64,000 nucleotides of DNA from Novosphingobium resinovorum (GTDB taxonomy: Bacteria; Pseudomonadota; Alphaproteobacteria; Sphingomonadales; Sphingomonadaceae). Shown one piece after another: positions 25,962-35,209 of the stretch (the stretch's first letter is position 1; each line of letters opens with the position of its first letter). The translations under genes were made by a program, and so were the position numbers. The notes below the pieces were generated by a model. It was not told where the DNA came from. It did no database searches and was given only the letters and a program-made list of their open reading frames with translations. The stretch covers positions 290,887-354,886 of the forward strand of contig NZ_CP017078.1 of NCBI RefSeq assembly GCF_001742225.1. Reading direction: 5' to 3'.

Positions 25962-26877
25962 ATGGCTATGGCGTCACCACCTACGCGGGCTCATCGGCAT
26001 AGCCAATGGGAGGCATACATGAGCAACGTCGGGCGGCTCGCCGACAATATCGGCAACTTCAGCGCTGGCCGGCGCGGAGCGCCCCTGCGTGGCGCAGCGA
26101 TGCTTCAAGGCATCGTGGTCTGCGGGATATGCGGACACCGCATGGGTCTTCACTCACTCTGCCCATAAGAAGACCCCCGTCTATCACTGCATCGATAGCG
26201 AGCAGAGCGGGCACTGCCAGAATGTGCGCAAACCAGGTTGATGCAGAGGTCGAGCGGCTGTTGATCGAAGCTCTGCAACCCGATCGCATCGACCTTGCGC
26301 TTGCGGCTCATGAACAGATGAACGGCGAAAACCGGCTCCTGGAACGTCAATGGGCGCTGAATCGGGAGAAGGCGCATTACGAAGCGGAGCGTGCACGCCG
26401 ACAATATGATGCCGTGGAGTCGGAAAAGCGGCTCGTCGCACGTTCGCTGGAAACGTTGTGGGAAGAGAAAATACGCGAAGCCGACGCGTCGAACAGGATT
26501 ACGCGCGGTGGCATGTCGAGCAGGTTAACGCCCTGGCCGCCGCCGCGCGAACGCGTATCCTGACCATTGCCGACCCTGTTGCCCGCGTTCTCGAAGCGGG
26601 CTGGCATCGACGAACGCAAAGAGATGATGCGGCTCGTGATCGACAGCGTGACGGTCGACAAGAGCCGTGCGCAAGGCCGTATCTGGTTCGCGATCCTGTG
26701 GCAGACCGGCGCGCGAACAGAGCATGTGATCATCCGCAATACCGCCAACTATGACGATCTGGCTCACTTCGCACGCATCGAGGAGATGGTGCGAACGCTC
26801 AATGCTGTGGGATCACTCGACCGTCAGATCGCGGACGCCCTGACAGCCGAGGGCATCATGAGAAGATCGGCGCTCTG
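25962..26877 (+). pseudogene. Serine recombinase, C-terminal half, multiply frameshifted
   Basis: Three reading frames together give the C-terminal half of a large serine recombinase. Frame one ends at MLQGIVVCGICGHRMGLH, a zinc-ribbon half. The next, out of phase, contains YHCIDSEQSGHCQNVR, followed after another shift by ANQVDAEVERLLIEALQPDRIDLALAAHEQ and RLVARSLETLWEEKIREAD. The last frame has DERKEMMRLVIDSVTVDKSRAQGR. The catalytic N-terminal domain is absent. At least three frameshifts separate the blocks, so it is dead. It lies between an IS3 element and a DUF736 remnant, marking an old junction. Confidence 0.8.
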
Positions 26878-26961
26878 ATCTATGCCAACCTCTTCGACAA
26901 CGAGGGCGAAGACACCTTCTCGCTGATCTGGTCCCGCCCCAACGGCAGGCGCGCCGACTAA
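26878..26961 (+). pseudogene. DUF736 protein, C-terminal remnant
   Basis: The frame IYANLFDNEGEDTFSLIWSRP, ending at TAA 26959-26961, looks like the end of a DUF736 protein. These small proteins are very common on alphaproteobacterial plasmids next to conjugation genes (recalled). The roughly 80 N-terminal residues are missing, replaced by the recombinase remnant. No start codon is available. Confidence 0.5.
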
Positions 26962-26971
26962 GACCCCACGC

Positions 26972-26998
26972 AAGACCCCGCCACAAGGTCGGGGCCTT
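26972..26998. terminator. Terminator-like hairpin after copA
   Basis: AAG-A-CCCCG (26972-26980) pairs with CGGGG-C-CTT (26990-26998) with one mismatch. It lies 7 bp beyond the copA stop on the minus strand and beyond the DUF736 stop on the plus strand, so it could end transcription from either side. Confidence 0.5.
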
Positions 26999-27004
26999 GG
27001 TCCG

Positions 27005-29494
27005 TCATGCCTTCACTGTCCGGAGCCGCAGCGAATTGCCGATGACGCTGACGGACGACAGCGCCATCGCGGCAGCAGCGATGATCGGCGACAGCAGCAG
27101 CCCAAACGTGGGATAGAGCGCACCGGCCGCAATCGGTACGCCTGCCGCATTGTAGATGAACGCGAAGGCGAGGTTCTGGCGGATGTTGGCCATCGTCGCC
27201 TGCGACAGGCGTCGCGCGCGGACAATGCCGGTGAGATCGCCCTTGAGCAGCGTCACGCCCGCACTTTCGATCGCAACGTCGGTCCCCGATCCCATGGCGA
27301 TACCAACATCGGCGGCGGCAAGCGCCGGCGCGTCATTTACGCCGTCACCCGCCATCGCCACCACCTTGCCCTGCGCCTTCAGGCGCTCGACGACCGCGGC
27401 TTTCTGGTCCGGCAGCACATCGGCCTCGACCTCATCGATGCCGAGCTTTCTCGCAACGGCTTCGGCTGTGGTGCGATTGTCACCGGTCAGCATGACGATG
27501 CGGATGCCTTCCGCATGCAGGGCCTTCAGTGCCTCAGGCGTGGTCGCCTTGATCGTGTCGGCGATGGCGAAGATGCCGCCGATGGCTTTATCGATGCCGA
27601 TATAGATGGCGGTTGCGCCGTCGCGGCGTAGCTCATCGGCCTGTGCCGCGAGCGGCGCTGTATCAACCCCATGTTCGGCGAGGAAGGTGGTGCTGCCGAG
27701 CACCACATGCCGGCCCTCGACACGACCGATCGCCCCCTTGCCGGTCGGCGAGTCGAAGTCGGCGACATCGGGGATGGTGATCTTTCGCTCGTCGGCAGCC
27801 GCCACGATCGCCCGCGCAAGCGGATGCTCGGACGCCTTCTCCACGCCGGCTGCAAGCCGCAGGATGGTCTCCTCGACAAATCGCGGGGCCACGACGATCC
27901 GGGTAACGGCCGGTTTGCCTTCGGTAAGCGTCCCGGTTTTGTCGACCACCAGAGTATCGATCTTCTCCATCCGCTCGAGCGCCTCCGCGTTCTTGATCAG
28001 AACGCCGGCGGCCGCCCCCTTGCCGATACCCACCATGATCGACATCGGCGTCGCGAGCCCGAGCGCGCAGGGGCAGGCAATGATCAGCACGGAAACGGCC
28101 GCGATCAGGCCATGCGCCAGCCGCGGCTCCGGCCCCCATACACCCCAGGCCGCGAAGGCGAGCAGCGCGACGGCGATGACGACCGGCACGAACCAGCCCG
28201 ACACCTGATCAGCCATGCGCTGGATCGGCGCGCGCGAGCGCTGGGCATCCGCGACCATCTGGACGATGCGGGCGAGCATGGTGTCGCGCCCGACTTTTTC
28301 AGCCCGGATGACGAGCGCGCCGGTCTGGTTCAGCGTACCTCCTACGACCGCTTCGCCGACTACACGCGTCACCGGCATGGATTCTCCGGTCACCATCGAT
28401 TCATCGATCGATGAGCGACCCTGCTCGACCACGCCGTCAACCGGCACGGTTTCACCGGGCCGGACCCTGAGCCGATCACCGATGACGACGGCTTCGACAG
28501 GAATATCCTCTTCAGCATTGTTCCGCCCGATCCGCCGGGCGGTTTTCGGCGCGAGATTGAGAAGCGCGCGGATTGCGCCGGAGGTCTGCTCCCGGGCGCG
28601 CAGTTCCATGACCTGACCGAGCAGCACCAGCACGGTGATCACGGCCGCGGCCTCATAGTAGACCGCGACCGTGCCATCGGCGCCTCGGAAAGCCTGCGGG
28701 TAGAGCTGCGGCGCGAATGTCGCGACGATGCTGTAGCCCCAGGCGACCCCGGTGCCCATCGCGATCAGCGTGAACATGTTGAGGCTGCGGTTGACGATCG
28801 ACGCCCAGCCACGTTCGAAGAACGGCCATCCGGCCCACAGGACCACCGGCGTCGCCAGCGCGAACTGGATCCAGATCGAGATGCGCATCGGCACCAAATG
28901 GTGCAGCGCCGGGATCAGGTGACCGCCCATCTCCAGCAGGAACACGGGCAAGGCGAGCACGAGGCCGATCCAGAAGCGTCGGGTCATATCGGCGAGTTCG
29001 GGGCTTGGTCCGGCATCCGCCGCCGCGATCAGCGGCTCCAGCGCCATGCCGCAGATCGGGCAACTACCCGGCGCATCCCGGCGGATTTCCGGATGCATCG
29101 GGCATGTCCAGATCGTCCCTTCCGTTGCGGTTGCCGTTACTGCCGCAACGTGGTGATGCTCATGGGTATCAGGTCCATGCGTGTGGCTATGGTGGGAATG
29201 ATCGCCATGGGCGGCAGCACCCTCATGGTGATGTGCAGCATGCGCTGCCAGTGCCGCATAATGCACGGGGTCGGCGTCGAACTTCGCCTTGCAGCCGGCC
29301 GAGCAGAAGACGTAGCGCTCGCCTTCATACTCAGCATTGTGAGCGGTCCTGGCGGGATCGACCACCATGCCGCAGACCGGATCATGGTCGACGTGACCGG
29401 ACGGCGTTTCGCCGTCCGGCTCATGATGGTGATGATGGCCGTGCGCCCCAGTCACCTCGGCGGCGCGTTCGCTCTTCTGATCGTCGTCGGCCAT
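27005..29494 (-). CDS. copA: Copper-translocating P1B-type ATPase with His-rich/YHS N-terminus
   Basis: The 829-residue efflux pump starts with His clusters (HGHHHHHE), a YHS-type domain ([21 protein letters not shown]) and the heavy-metal-binding motif [20 protein letters not shown] (131-150) in place of a ferredoxin-like HMA domain. Core motifs are ACPCALG with CPC at 474-476, [11 protein letters not shown] with Asp518, SEHPLA with HP at 557-558, and [10 protein letters not shown]. Eight transmembrane helices are expected. It exports Cu(I), or Ag(I), to the periplasm. No CueR-type regulator is adjacent. It begins only 41 bp after the oleate hydratase stop, so it may be the last gene of that operon. 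Confidence 0.92.
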   Translation of the reverse strand: MADDDQKSERAAEVTGAHGHHHHHEPDGETPSGHVDHDPVCGMVVDPARTAHNAEYEGERYVFCSAGCKAKFDADPVHYAALAAHAAHHHEGAAAHGDHSHHSHTHGPDTHEHHHVAAVTATATEGTIWTCPMHPEIRRDAPGSCPICGMALEPLIAAADAGPSPELADMTRRFWIGLVLALPVFLLEMGGHLIPALHHLVPMRISIWIQFALATPVVLWAGWPFFERGWASIVNRSLNMFTLIAMGTGVAWGYSIVATFAPQLYPQAFRGADGTVAVYYEAAAVITVLVLLGQVMELRAREQTSGAIRALLNLAPKTARRIGRNNAEEDIPVEAVVIGDRLRVRPGETVPVDGVVEQGRSSIDESMVTGESMPVTRVVGEAVVGGTLNQTGALVIRAEKVGRDTMLARIVQMVADAQRSRAPIQRMADQVSGWFVPVVIAVALLAFAAWGVWGPEPRLAHGLIAAVSVLIIACPCALGLATPMSIMVGIGKGAAAGVLIKNAEALERMEKIDTLVVDKTGTLTEGKPAVTRIVVAPRFVEETILRLAAGVEKASEHPLARAIVAAADERKITIPDVADFDSPTGKGAIGRVEGRHVVLGSTTFLAEHGVDTAPLAAQADELRRDGATAIYIGIDKAIGGIFAIADTIKATTPEALKALHAEGIRIVMLTGDNRTTAEAVARKLGIDEVEADVLPDQKAAVVERLKAQGKVVAMAGDGVNDAPALAAADVGIAMGSGTDVAIESAGVTLLKGDLTGIVRARRLSQATMANIRQNLAFAFIYNAAGVPIAAGALYPTFGLLLSPIIAAAAMALSSVSVIGNSLRLRTVKA

Positions 29495-29535
29495 TCATCA
29501 CCTTTCACACGCCGCGCGTGCCTTCCGGTCTTTGT

Positions 29536-31302
29536 TCACTCCTCGATCAGATGGAACTCTTCGAGCAGCTTGGCGATCTCGGTGCCTTCGAGCTTCTTCA
29601 TCAGCAGCTTGCGCAGGAAGGCCGGCCCGGGAAGATCGATGCCCTTGCCGTCCCGCAGCGGACCGATCGCAGCAAGAAGTGTACGGATATCATAGGTCGA
29701 GTTGAAGACCTCGGGCACGCCGCGCTCGACATTCATCAGCGTGTAGACGGCCTCCATCGGGGTTCTCACCGAATATTCCGTGGTGAAGATGCAGTCCCGC
29801 TGCTTCGACTCCGCGAACTGGCCGATGAAGGCGAAGTTGACCGCGCCCTCCGGCACCACGTCCGGCCGGTCACCCGCTTGGCGCGGCATGAAGAAGGCGG
29901 TAATATAGGGCATCATCGTGGGAACGGTGCTGGCGCCGGATGCCGCGAGTTCGGGAATGTCCTCGACCGGCACGCCGAGGTGATAGAGCCATTCCTGGGT
30001 GATCTCCTCACCGGTGCATTCCTGCATCGGCTTCTTCACGAAGTCGCCGGGGCAATCGACAAAGAGCGCGTAGAACCAGGCGATCATCTGATCTTTGGGC
30101 TGCTTCTTGAAATGCGGCTGGCGATGAACCGTCCAGCTCAGCAGCCACGCCGAGTCCTTCACCGTGACGATACCGGCGGAGACGATCTTGCCGGTAAAGG
30201 GGTTCCGCTTCGTGATCTTCTCGACATAGGCCGGAATGCGGGCGTCGAGGGCAGTGATCGACGCGGAGGCCCATTTCGTCTCCGGGATATGGGCGCCGAA
30301 TACGTCCGGGCGGCCGAAGGCCGGATCCTTCGCCGCGATCCGCCGCCACAGGTCCCAGGCCGGCGCCGGTCCTTCGTTGAGCTTCGCCGGTGTCCTGTGG
30401 TCGCCATTGTCGGAATTCTCGGTCAGCGAGCCGATGGTGATGAAGACGAGATCGTCGGGCCCGAGATCAATGCCGCCTTCGACGCCGCGCTCCTTCCAGT
30501 GGATGCGCGTCGCCTGCTTGGAGCCGGGCTGGATGTCGAAATCGACATCGGTGACCTCGACGCCGTAGCGGAATTTAACCCCGTGATCGGTCAGCCACTT
30601 CACCAGCGGCAGGACCATCGATTCATACTGGTTGTAGCGATTGAACTTGAGCGAGGAAAAGTCGGCGAGACTGCCGATGTGATGGATGAAGCGGTGCAGG
30701 TAGAGCTTCATCTCCAGCGCGGAATGCCATTCCTCGAAGGCGAACATGGTGCGCCAGTAGAGCCAGAAATTGCTCTTGAGGAAGTCCTCGCCGAAGACCT
30801 CGTTGATGCGCTTGTTCTCCATCTCCTCCCGCGTCGCAAGGAAGACCGAGAGGAGATCCTTCTGCGCCTTGTCGTTGAGCGTTAGCAGCGCCTTGTCGGG
30901 CACGTCCTGACCCTGGTTCTGCGTCGTTCGCTGCAGCGAAAAGTTGGGATCGTCCTTGTTGAGCCGGTAGAACTCGTCGAGCACGCTGGCATCCTCGATC
31001 TCCAGCGAGGGGATCGAGCGATAGAGGTCCCACAGGCACTCGAAATGCTCCTCCATCTCGCGGCCGCCGCGAATGACGAAGCCCTTTTCGGGCACGTCCA
31101 GACCATCGAGCGCGCCGCCGGGGATTTCCAGCTCTTCCAATATGGTGATGCGGTCGCCGGAAACGCCGCCGTCGCGGATCAGGAAGGCCGCGCCGGCAAG
31201 CCCCGCCAGCCCCGAACCGACAAACCAGGCCGTCTTCTTGTCGGCGCCCTCGGGCTTGCGGGGACGCACGAAGGCTTCATAGTTTCCGCTGCTATAGTGC
31301 AT
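29536..31302 (-). CDS. ohyA: Oleate hydratase
   Basis: The 588-residue FAD enzyme adds water to the cis-9 double bond of oleic and similar acids, giving 10-hydroxy acids. The Rossmann FAD motif WFVGSGLAGLAGAAFL is at about 26-41, with the family blocks EIPGGALDG, GFVIRGGREMEEHFECLWDL, TMFAFEEWHSALEMKLYLHRF and FAFIGQFAESKQRDCIFTTEYSVRTPMEAVYTL. The length is normal for the family. It lies third after the TetR in an operon with a thioesterase and a 3-hydroxyacyl-CoA dehydrogenase, 27 bp after the latter. It probably detoxifies or uses unsaturated acids. Confidence 0.95.
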   Translation of the reverse strand: MHYSSGNYEAFVRPRKPEGADKKTAWFVGSGLAGLAGAAFLIRDGGVSGDRITILEELEIPGGALDGLDVPEKGFVIRGGREMEEHFECLWDLYRSIPSLEIEDASVLDEFYRLNKDDPNFSLQRTTQNQGQDVPDKALLTLNDKAQKDLLSVFLATREEMENKRINEVFGEDFLKSNFWLYWRTMFAFEEWHSALEMKLYLHRFIHHIGSLADFSSLKFNRYNQYESMVLPLVKWLTDHGVKFRYGVEVTDVDFDIQPGSKQATRIHWKERGVEGGIDLGPDDLVFITIGSLTENSDNGDHRTPAKLNEGPAPAWDLWRRIAAKDPAFGRPDVFGAHIPETKWASASITALDARIPAYVEKITKRNPFTGKIVSAGIVTVKDSAWLLSWTVHRQPHFKKQPKDQMIAWFYALFVDCPGDFVKKPMQECTGEEITQEWLYHLGVPVEDIPELAASGASTVPTMMPYITAFFMPRQAGDRPDVVPEGAVNFAFIGQFAESKQRDCIFTTEYSVRTPMEAVYTLMNVERGVPEVFNSTYDIRTLLAAIGPLRDGKGIDLPGPAFLRKLLMKKLEGTEIAKLLEEFHLIEE

Positions 31303-31329
31303 GGCGAACTCCTGTTCTTCTTGTTGGGA

Positions 31330-32196
31330 TCAGTCTGCGGAGGGCTTGTAGCTGTAGAAGCCTTCGCCCGAGGCGATGCCGAGCCTGCCCTTGTCGATGT
31401 AGTTTTCCTTCAGCCAGGCGGCGAGCGACTGAGCATGCTCGTCGCCATGCGAGAGGATGTTGTAGGGGGTGTTCAATCCGATGATGTCGTAGATCTGGAA
31501 CGGCCCCATCGGCGCGCCGGTGGCGATCCGCCAGACCTTGTCGACATCTTCCGGCTCGGCATAGCCGCCGGCCGCCAGATCGGCGGCCGCGTTCAGGAGC
31601 GGCACCAAAAGCGAATTGAGGACGTAACCCGCTTTCTCCTTGCGCACCGGGATCGGCACCATGCCGATGGCGGAGGCGAAGGCGATCAGGGCATCGAACA
31701 CGGCCGGATCGGTGTCGTCCGTGCCCATCACCTCGGCGGTGTTGAACTTCCAGATGCTGTTGGCGAAGTGCAGCGCCAGAAACCGGTCCGGTCGGCCGGT
31801 GTAAGCCTTCAGGCCGCTCGGCAGCAGGGTCGAGCTATTGGTGGCGAAGATCGTCCTGTCCGGCGCGAGCCCCGCCAGTTTCTCGTAGAGCGCCTGCTTG
31901 ATCGAAAGAACCTCCGGAACCGCCTCGATCACGAGGTCCGCGTCCGCGACGGCCGCGCCGAGATCGCTCAGCAGAGCGATCCGCTTGAGCGCCCCGGCCG
32001 CCTTGCCGCCAGCCGCGCCCGACACCTCGTTCGTGTAGGTTTCGACGAGCGCCGCCAGCCGTGCGCGCGCCTGTTCGAGAGCTTCCTCGCTGATGTCGTA
32101 GGCGACAACATCGAAGCCGCTAAAGGCCGTCTGGAAGGCGATCTGGCTCCCGAGGACTCCCGTGCCGAGAACCGCCACTTTCCTGATATCGCTCAT
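31330..32196 (-). CDS. 3-Hydroxyacyl-CoA dehydrogenase (single-domain)
   Basis: The 288-residue NAD-dependent enzyme has an N-terminal Rossmann fold (VAVLGTGVLGSQIAFQTAFSGFDVVAYD, about 6-33), the catalytic region LALHFANSIW (His) and a C-terminal dimerisation domain ending in LKENYIDKGRLGIASGEGFYSY. The His-Phe-Ala-Asn stretch stands where related enzymes have HFFNP, so the substrate may be unusual. It overlaps the thioesterase stop by ATGA and precedes ohyA by 27 bp. It may oxidise hydroxyacyl-CoA made from hydroxy fatty acids. Confidence 0.85.
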   Translation of the reverse strand: MSDIRKVAVLGTGVLGSQIAFQTAFSGFDVVAYDISEEALEQARARLAALVETYTNEVSGAAGGKAAGALKRIALLSDLGAAVADADLVIEAVPEVLSIKQALYEKLAGLAPDRTIFATNSSTLLPSGLKAYTGRPDRFLALHFANSIWKFNTAEVMGTDDTDPAVFDALIAFASAIGMVPIPVRKEKAGYVLNSLLVPLLNAAADLAAGGYAEPEDVDKVWRIATGAPMGPFQIYDIIGLNTPYNILSHGDEHAQSLAAWLKENYIDKGRLGIASGEGFYSYKPSAD

Positions 32197-32690
32197 CCAA
32201 TTTCCTTCTGCGCGGTATCGTCACTTAGAAACGGAGCCGCCACCTCCACCGGGACGCGGGCCAGCTTGCCGGTTTCCCGATCGACCAGGGCCCATTGGGT
32301 CAGCGAGGCGACGATCGTCCGGCCGTCTTCGGCATGGAATTCGACACATCGTGCATAGCGGGCACCCCGCGGCGCTCGGACGACCCAGGTGATCGCACTG
32401 ACCTCGTCTCCCGCCCGGACATTGCCGCGATAGTCGACCTCATGGCGCAGCACGACCGCGACGAACCGGTCGCGATCCTGCGGCCGCGCGGCCGTCAGCC
32501 AATGCGCCACCGACACATCCTGAATCCAGGTCACCCAGACCGCATTGTTGACATGGCCGAGTTCGTCGATGTCGGCGTCCCGGGCGCGGAAGCGGATATG
32601 GAAGCGCCGATGCTCATCCACCTCGCCGACGAGCGGGTGTCCGTGCTCATCGCAGCCGATGCGTCGACGATCTGACACGATCCCGCTCAC
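32193..32690 (-). CDS. Hotdog-fold acyl-CoA thioesterase (4HBT type)
   Basis: The 165-residue protein has the YbgC/4HBT signature DIDELGHVNNAVWVTWIQDV at about 39-58 and VVLRHEVDYRGNVRAGDEV. The usual catalytic Asp is represented by DELGHVNN. It would release free acid from an acyl-CoA. It overlaps both neighbours by ATGA (TetR stop and dehydrogenase start), a tight operon link. The chain-length preference is unknown. Confidence 0.8.
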   Translation of the reverse strand: MSGIVSDRRRIGCDEHGHPLVGEVDEHRRFHIRFRARDADIDELGHVNNAVWVTWIQDVSVAHWLTAARPQDRDRFVAVVLRHEVDYRGNVRAGDEVSAITWVVRAPRGARYARCVEFHAEDGRTIVASLTQWALVDRETGKLARVPVEVAAPFLSDDTAQKEIG

Positions 32691-33310
32691 GAATACGCCT
32701 GCTCCTCATGCGACGAACCCAGTCCTGCCATGGCGCGGAAGAAGCCGACGAGCATCTCGTCGCGCGGCATGGCGCCTTCGACATCGCCCTGCACCGCCAG
32801 TCCCATCCAGACCGCGTAAAGACCGATACCGGTCTGCATCGGCGGCAAGGCCGGACGAAGTGCGAAGCGTTGCGTCAGATCGGCGACGAGCTCACCGAAC
32901 ATCCGATAGCAGGCCGCCTTGCCCTCCCGGTGCCGCTCGGCGAAAGCCGGATCGCGCCGGGCATGGAGCTGCAATTCGATCGAGAGCAGTGACCATTGTG
33001 CCTCGTCGGCCAACTTCGCGAGCCGCGCGGCCAGCACCTGCAGCGTCGCCTCGATATCGTCGCCGGAGCAGTGCGCGACCAGGTCGCGAAGCAGTGTGAC
33101 CTCGTCCTGGATATGGCTTTGCAGGATCTCGACCAGCAGATCATCCTTGCTGGCGAAGTTCGAGTAGAAGGCGCCCTGCGAATGCCCTGCGGCGCTGCAG
33201 ATGTTGCGAATCGACATGGCAGAGACCCCCTCCTCGATAATCGAGGAATGCGCGGCCGCGATCAGCCGGTCCCGCGTCTGGCGCTGCGTGTCCTTGCGCG
33301 TAAGCGGCAT
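32687..33310 (-). CDS. TetR-family regulator of the oleate hydratase operon
   Basis: The 207-residue repressor has an HTH at about 27-50 (SAMSIRNICSAAGHSQGAFYSNFASKDDLL) and an all-helical ligand domain. The ATG at 33310 was chosen because GGAG precedes it and upstream codons give only a TTG. It is the first gene of the minus-strand operon and faces a catalase-like gene across a 155-bp region containing a perfect GATATCA-AC-TGATATC palindrome. It probably controls both directions in response to a fatty acid or acyl-CoA (inference). Confidence 0.85.
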   Translation of the reverse strand: MPLTRKDTQRQTRDRLIAAAHSSIIEEGVSAMSIRNICSAAGHSQGAFYSNFASKDDLLVEILQSHIQDEVTLLRDLVAHCSGDDIEATLQVLAARLAKLADEAQWSLLSIELQLHARRDPAFAERHREGKAACYRMFGELVADLTQRFALRPALPPMQTGIGLYAVWMGLAVQGDVEGAMPRDEMLVGFFRAMAGLGSSHEEQAYS

Positions 33311-33381
33311 GGGTTCGTTCTCCAACCAACGGGCGAGACGTGCGAAACCTTTTCGGAGGTTCCGCGTTCTCAGTGAGACCA

Positions 33382-33446
33382 GATATCAACTGATATCCGA
33401 AATCAACGGCGATTTCGACCCGAAATCGTTCCTGGGCAACGAAATC
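33382..33446. promoter_or_regulatory. Divergent operator region: GATATCA palindrome plus CGAAATC repeats
   Basis: GATATCA (33382-33388) and TGATATC (33391-33397) form a perfect 16-bp palindrome. Next come CGAAATC at 33398, its inverse GATTTCG at 33411-33417, and direct copies at 33421 and 33440. All lie between the TetR gene and the catalase-like gene, so TetR binding here is likely. Confidence 0.6.
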
Positions 33447-33465
33447 TCAGTGTGAAGGAGCGCTC

Positions 33466-34554
33466 TTGGCTCAAACCTACATTGGCTATTCTCCGGACGT
33501 GGAGGTTCTCGGCAAGGACGAGGAGCGGCTGACCGCCGAGATCCTTGAGATCATGGCGAATACCAACCGCAAGGCGTTCGAACGCCACCGCCATGCGGTG
33601 CGCGACGCCCATGCCAAGAGCCACGGGTTCCTCAAGGGCGAACTCGTCGTGCCGGAACTGCCGGAGCATCTGCGTCAGGGGCTTTTCGCTCGCCCGGCCA
33701 CCTATTCCATGGTGATCCGCCTCTCATCAGCGCCGGGCGACATTCACTCCGACACGATTCCCGCCCCGCGCGGCATGGCGATCAAGGTGATCGGCGTCGA
33801 AGGCGAGCGGCTTCTCCCCGAAGACCAGGGCCAAAACCAGGATTTCCTGCTCGTCAACATCCCGACCTTGAGCTTCGGCACGATCGGTAAATATCGCCAG
33901 CTCATCAGCCTTCTGGAGAAGAATGCCCAGAACCCGGTCTTTCTCCAGCGAGCGATGGCTGGGGTGGCGCGCGGCGTGGAAGCTGCGGTCGAAGCGGTCG
34001 GCGTCGAGCCCGGCGCCACGCTGCGCGGTCTCGCGCGCGACAACGACCATCTGCTTGGCGAGACCTATCACTCGATGGCGGCGATCCGTTTTGGCGATTA
34101 CATCGCCAAGATCAGCGCCGCGCCGCTTTCCGACAATGTCCGCGCGCTCACCGGCAAGGACGTCGGCACGGTGGAGGATGCCACCATGCGCGATCTGGTT
34201 GTCGAGCATTTCCGCGACCAAGGTGCTGAGTATCAACTGCGCGCCCAACTTTGCGCTGATCTCGACAAGATGCCTGTCGAGGACGCGGCGGTGCTCTGGC
34301 CCGAAGAGCTGTCGCCACACCAGCCGATCGCCACGCTGCGCATCCCGCCGCAGGACGCCTATTCGCCGGCGCGGCGGGTCTATGGCGATGACGTGCTGTC
34401 GTTCAATCCCTGGCACGGTATCCGCGATCATCAGCCGCTCGGATCGATCATGCGGGTGCGCATCGCCGCCTATGAGCGATCCACCCGCTACCGCCATGAG
34501 ATGAACGCCCAGCCTCGTGTCGAGCCGACAAACATCGACGCCATCCCGGACTGA
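33466..34554 (+). CDS. Catalase-related haem protein (y4iL/SrpA-like)
   Basis: The 362-residue catalase-fold protein lacks the full catalase length. The distal region HAVRDAHAKSHGFLKGEL carries the His, ARPATYSMVIRLSSAPGDIHSDT and PRGMAIKVIG follow, and the proximal side contains SFNPWHGIRDHQPLGSIMRVR. Relatives include catalase-like peroxidases and, distantly, fatty-acid-hydroperoxide-converting catalase homologues (family knowledge). The start is TTG with AAGGAG upstream. It is followed by the 203-residue protein and the DyP gene. Proximity to oleate hydratase raises a role with lipid hydroperoxides (inference). Confidence 0.82.
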   Translation: MAQTYIGYSPDVEVLGKDEERLTAEILEIMANTNRKAFERHRHAVRDAHAKSHGFLKGELVVPELPEHLRQGLFARPATYSMVIRLSSAPGDIHSDTIPAPRGMAIKVIGVEGERLLPEDQGQNQDFLLVNIPTLSFGTIGKYRQLISLLEKNAQNPVFLQRAMAGVARGVEAAVEAVGVEPGATLRGLARDNDHLLGETYHSMAAIRFGDYIAKISAAPLSDNVRALTGKDVGTVEDATMRDLVVEHFRDQGAEYQLRAQLCADLDKMPVEDAAVLWPEELSPHQPIATLRIPPQDAYSPARRVYGDDVLSFNPWHGIRDHQPLGSIMRVRIAAYERSTRYRHEMNAQPRVEPTNIDAIPD

Positions 34555-34594
34555 CGCACCGATCGTCACACGCAATCACGAAAGGAGGCCAGCC

Positions 34595-35206
34595 ATGGCC
34601 GAAACCGAAGACACCCCGCAGATCGACGAAACCCGCCTTCAAGCCATCCGGCGGCGGATCGAGGAAGTGGCCGGCGACGCGCCGCAGCTCGCCAAGCTCG
34701 CCCTTGAGCAGATGGTGACGAAGCACAATCCCGACCTCAAGGGCACGGCGGGCTCGGCTGGCCGTGTCGGCGCCCAGTCCGGCAATGTCTCCGAGCTCAC
34801 AGCCATCGCAAACTTGAAGCCAGGCGGCGCGGACCGGCTGAAACGCATCTTCGGGCTGGTGAACGGCAATTTCGATGGCGCGCAGAAGGTCGGCACGCTC
34901 CACAATATGCGGTTCGTGTTCTTCGACAACGACACACGCATCCTGTTCGCCACCGCCTATGACGGCGACTGGGACACCTATATCAACGACTTCGCCACCA
35001 AGATCCCCGACCTGATGGACCTGCTTTTCGCTTCGGTCGAAGGTTGGCCTGGCATCGCAAGCCCCAAGGTCAAGGATTTCATCGCCGAGCATCAGATCAC
35101 CGCTGCCGGCTGGTTCGTCGCCAACCCGCAGGTGACCGTCGTCGACGTGCGCCGCCTTCAGCGGATGGAGCATGCGGTCAACGAATTCCTGGACAAGGTG
35201 GGCTGA
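34595..35206 (+). CDS. Conserved-looking protein of unknown function between two haem peroxidases
   Basis: The 203-residue soluble protein starts at ATG 34595 behind a strong AAAGGAGG. The middle part (about residues 65-140: LTAIANLKPGGADRLKRIFGL, TLHNMRFVFFDNDTRILFATAYDGDWDTYINDF) has the strand-helix pattern of a ferredoxin-like fold, as in the halves of DyP peroxidases. No haem ligand motif is obvious. It starts 40 bp after the catalase-like gene and stops 3 bp before dyp, so a partner or accessory role for the DyP is plausible. I do not recognise a named family. Confidence 0.6.
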   Translation: MAETEDTPQIDETRLQAIRRRIEEVAGDAPQLAKLALEQMVTKHNPDLKGTAGSAGRVGAQSGNVSELTAIANLKPGGADRLKRIFGLVNGNFDGAQKVGTLHNMRFVFFDNDTRILFATAYDGDWDTYINDFATKIPDLMDLLFASVEGWPGIASPKVKDFIAEHQITAAGWFVANPQVTVVDVRRLQRMEHAVNEFLDKVG

Positions 35207-35209
35207 GCC

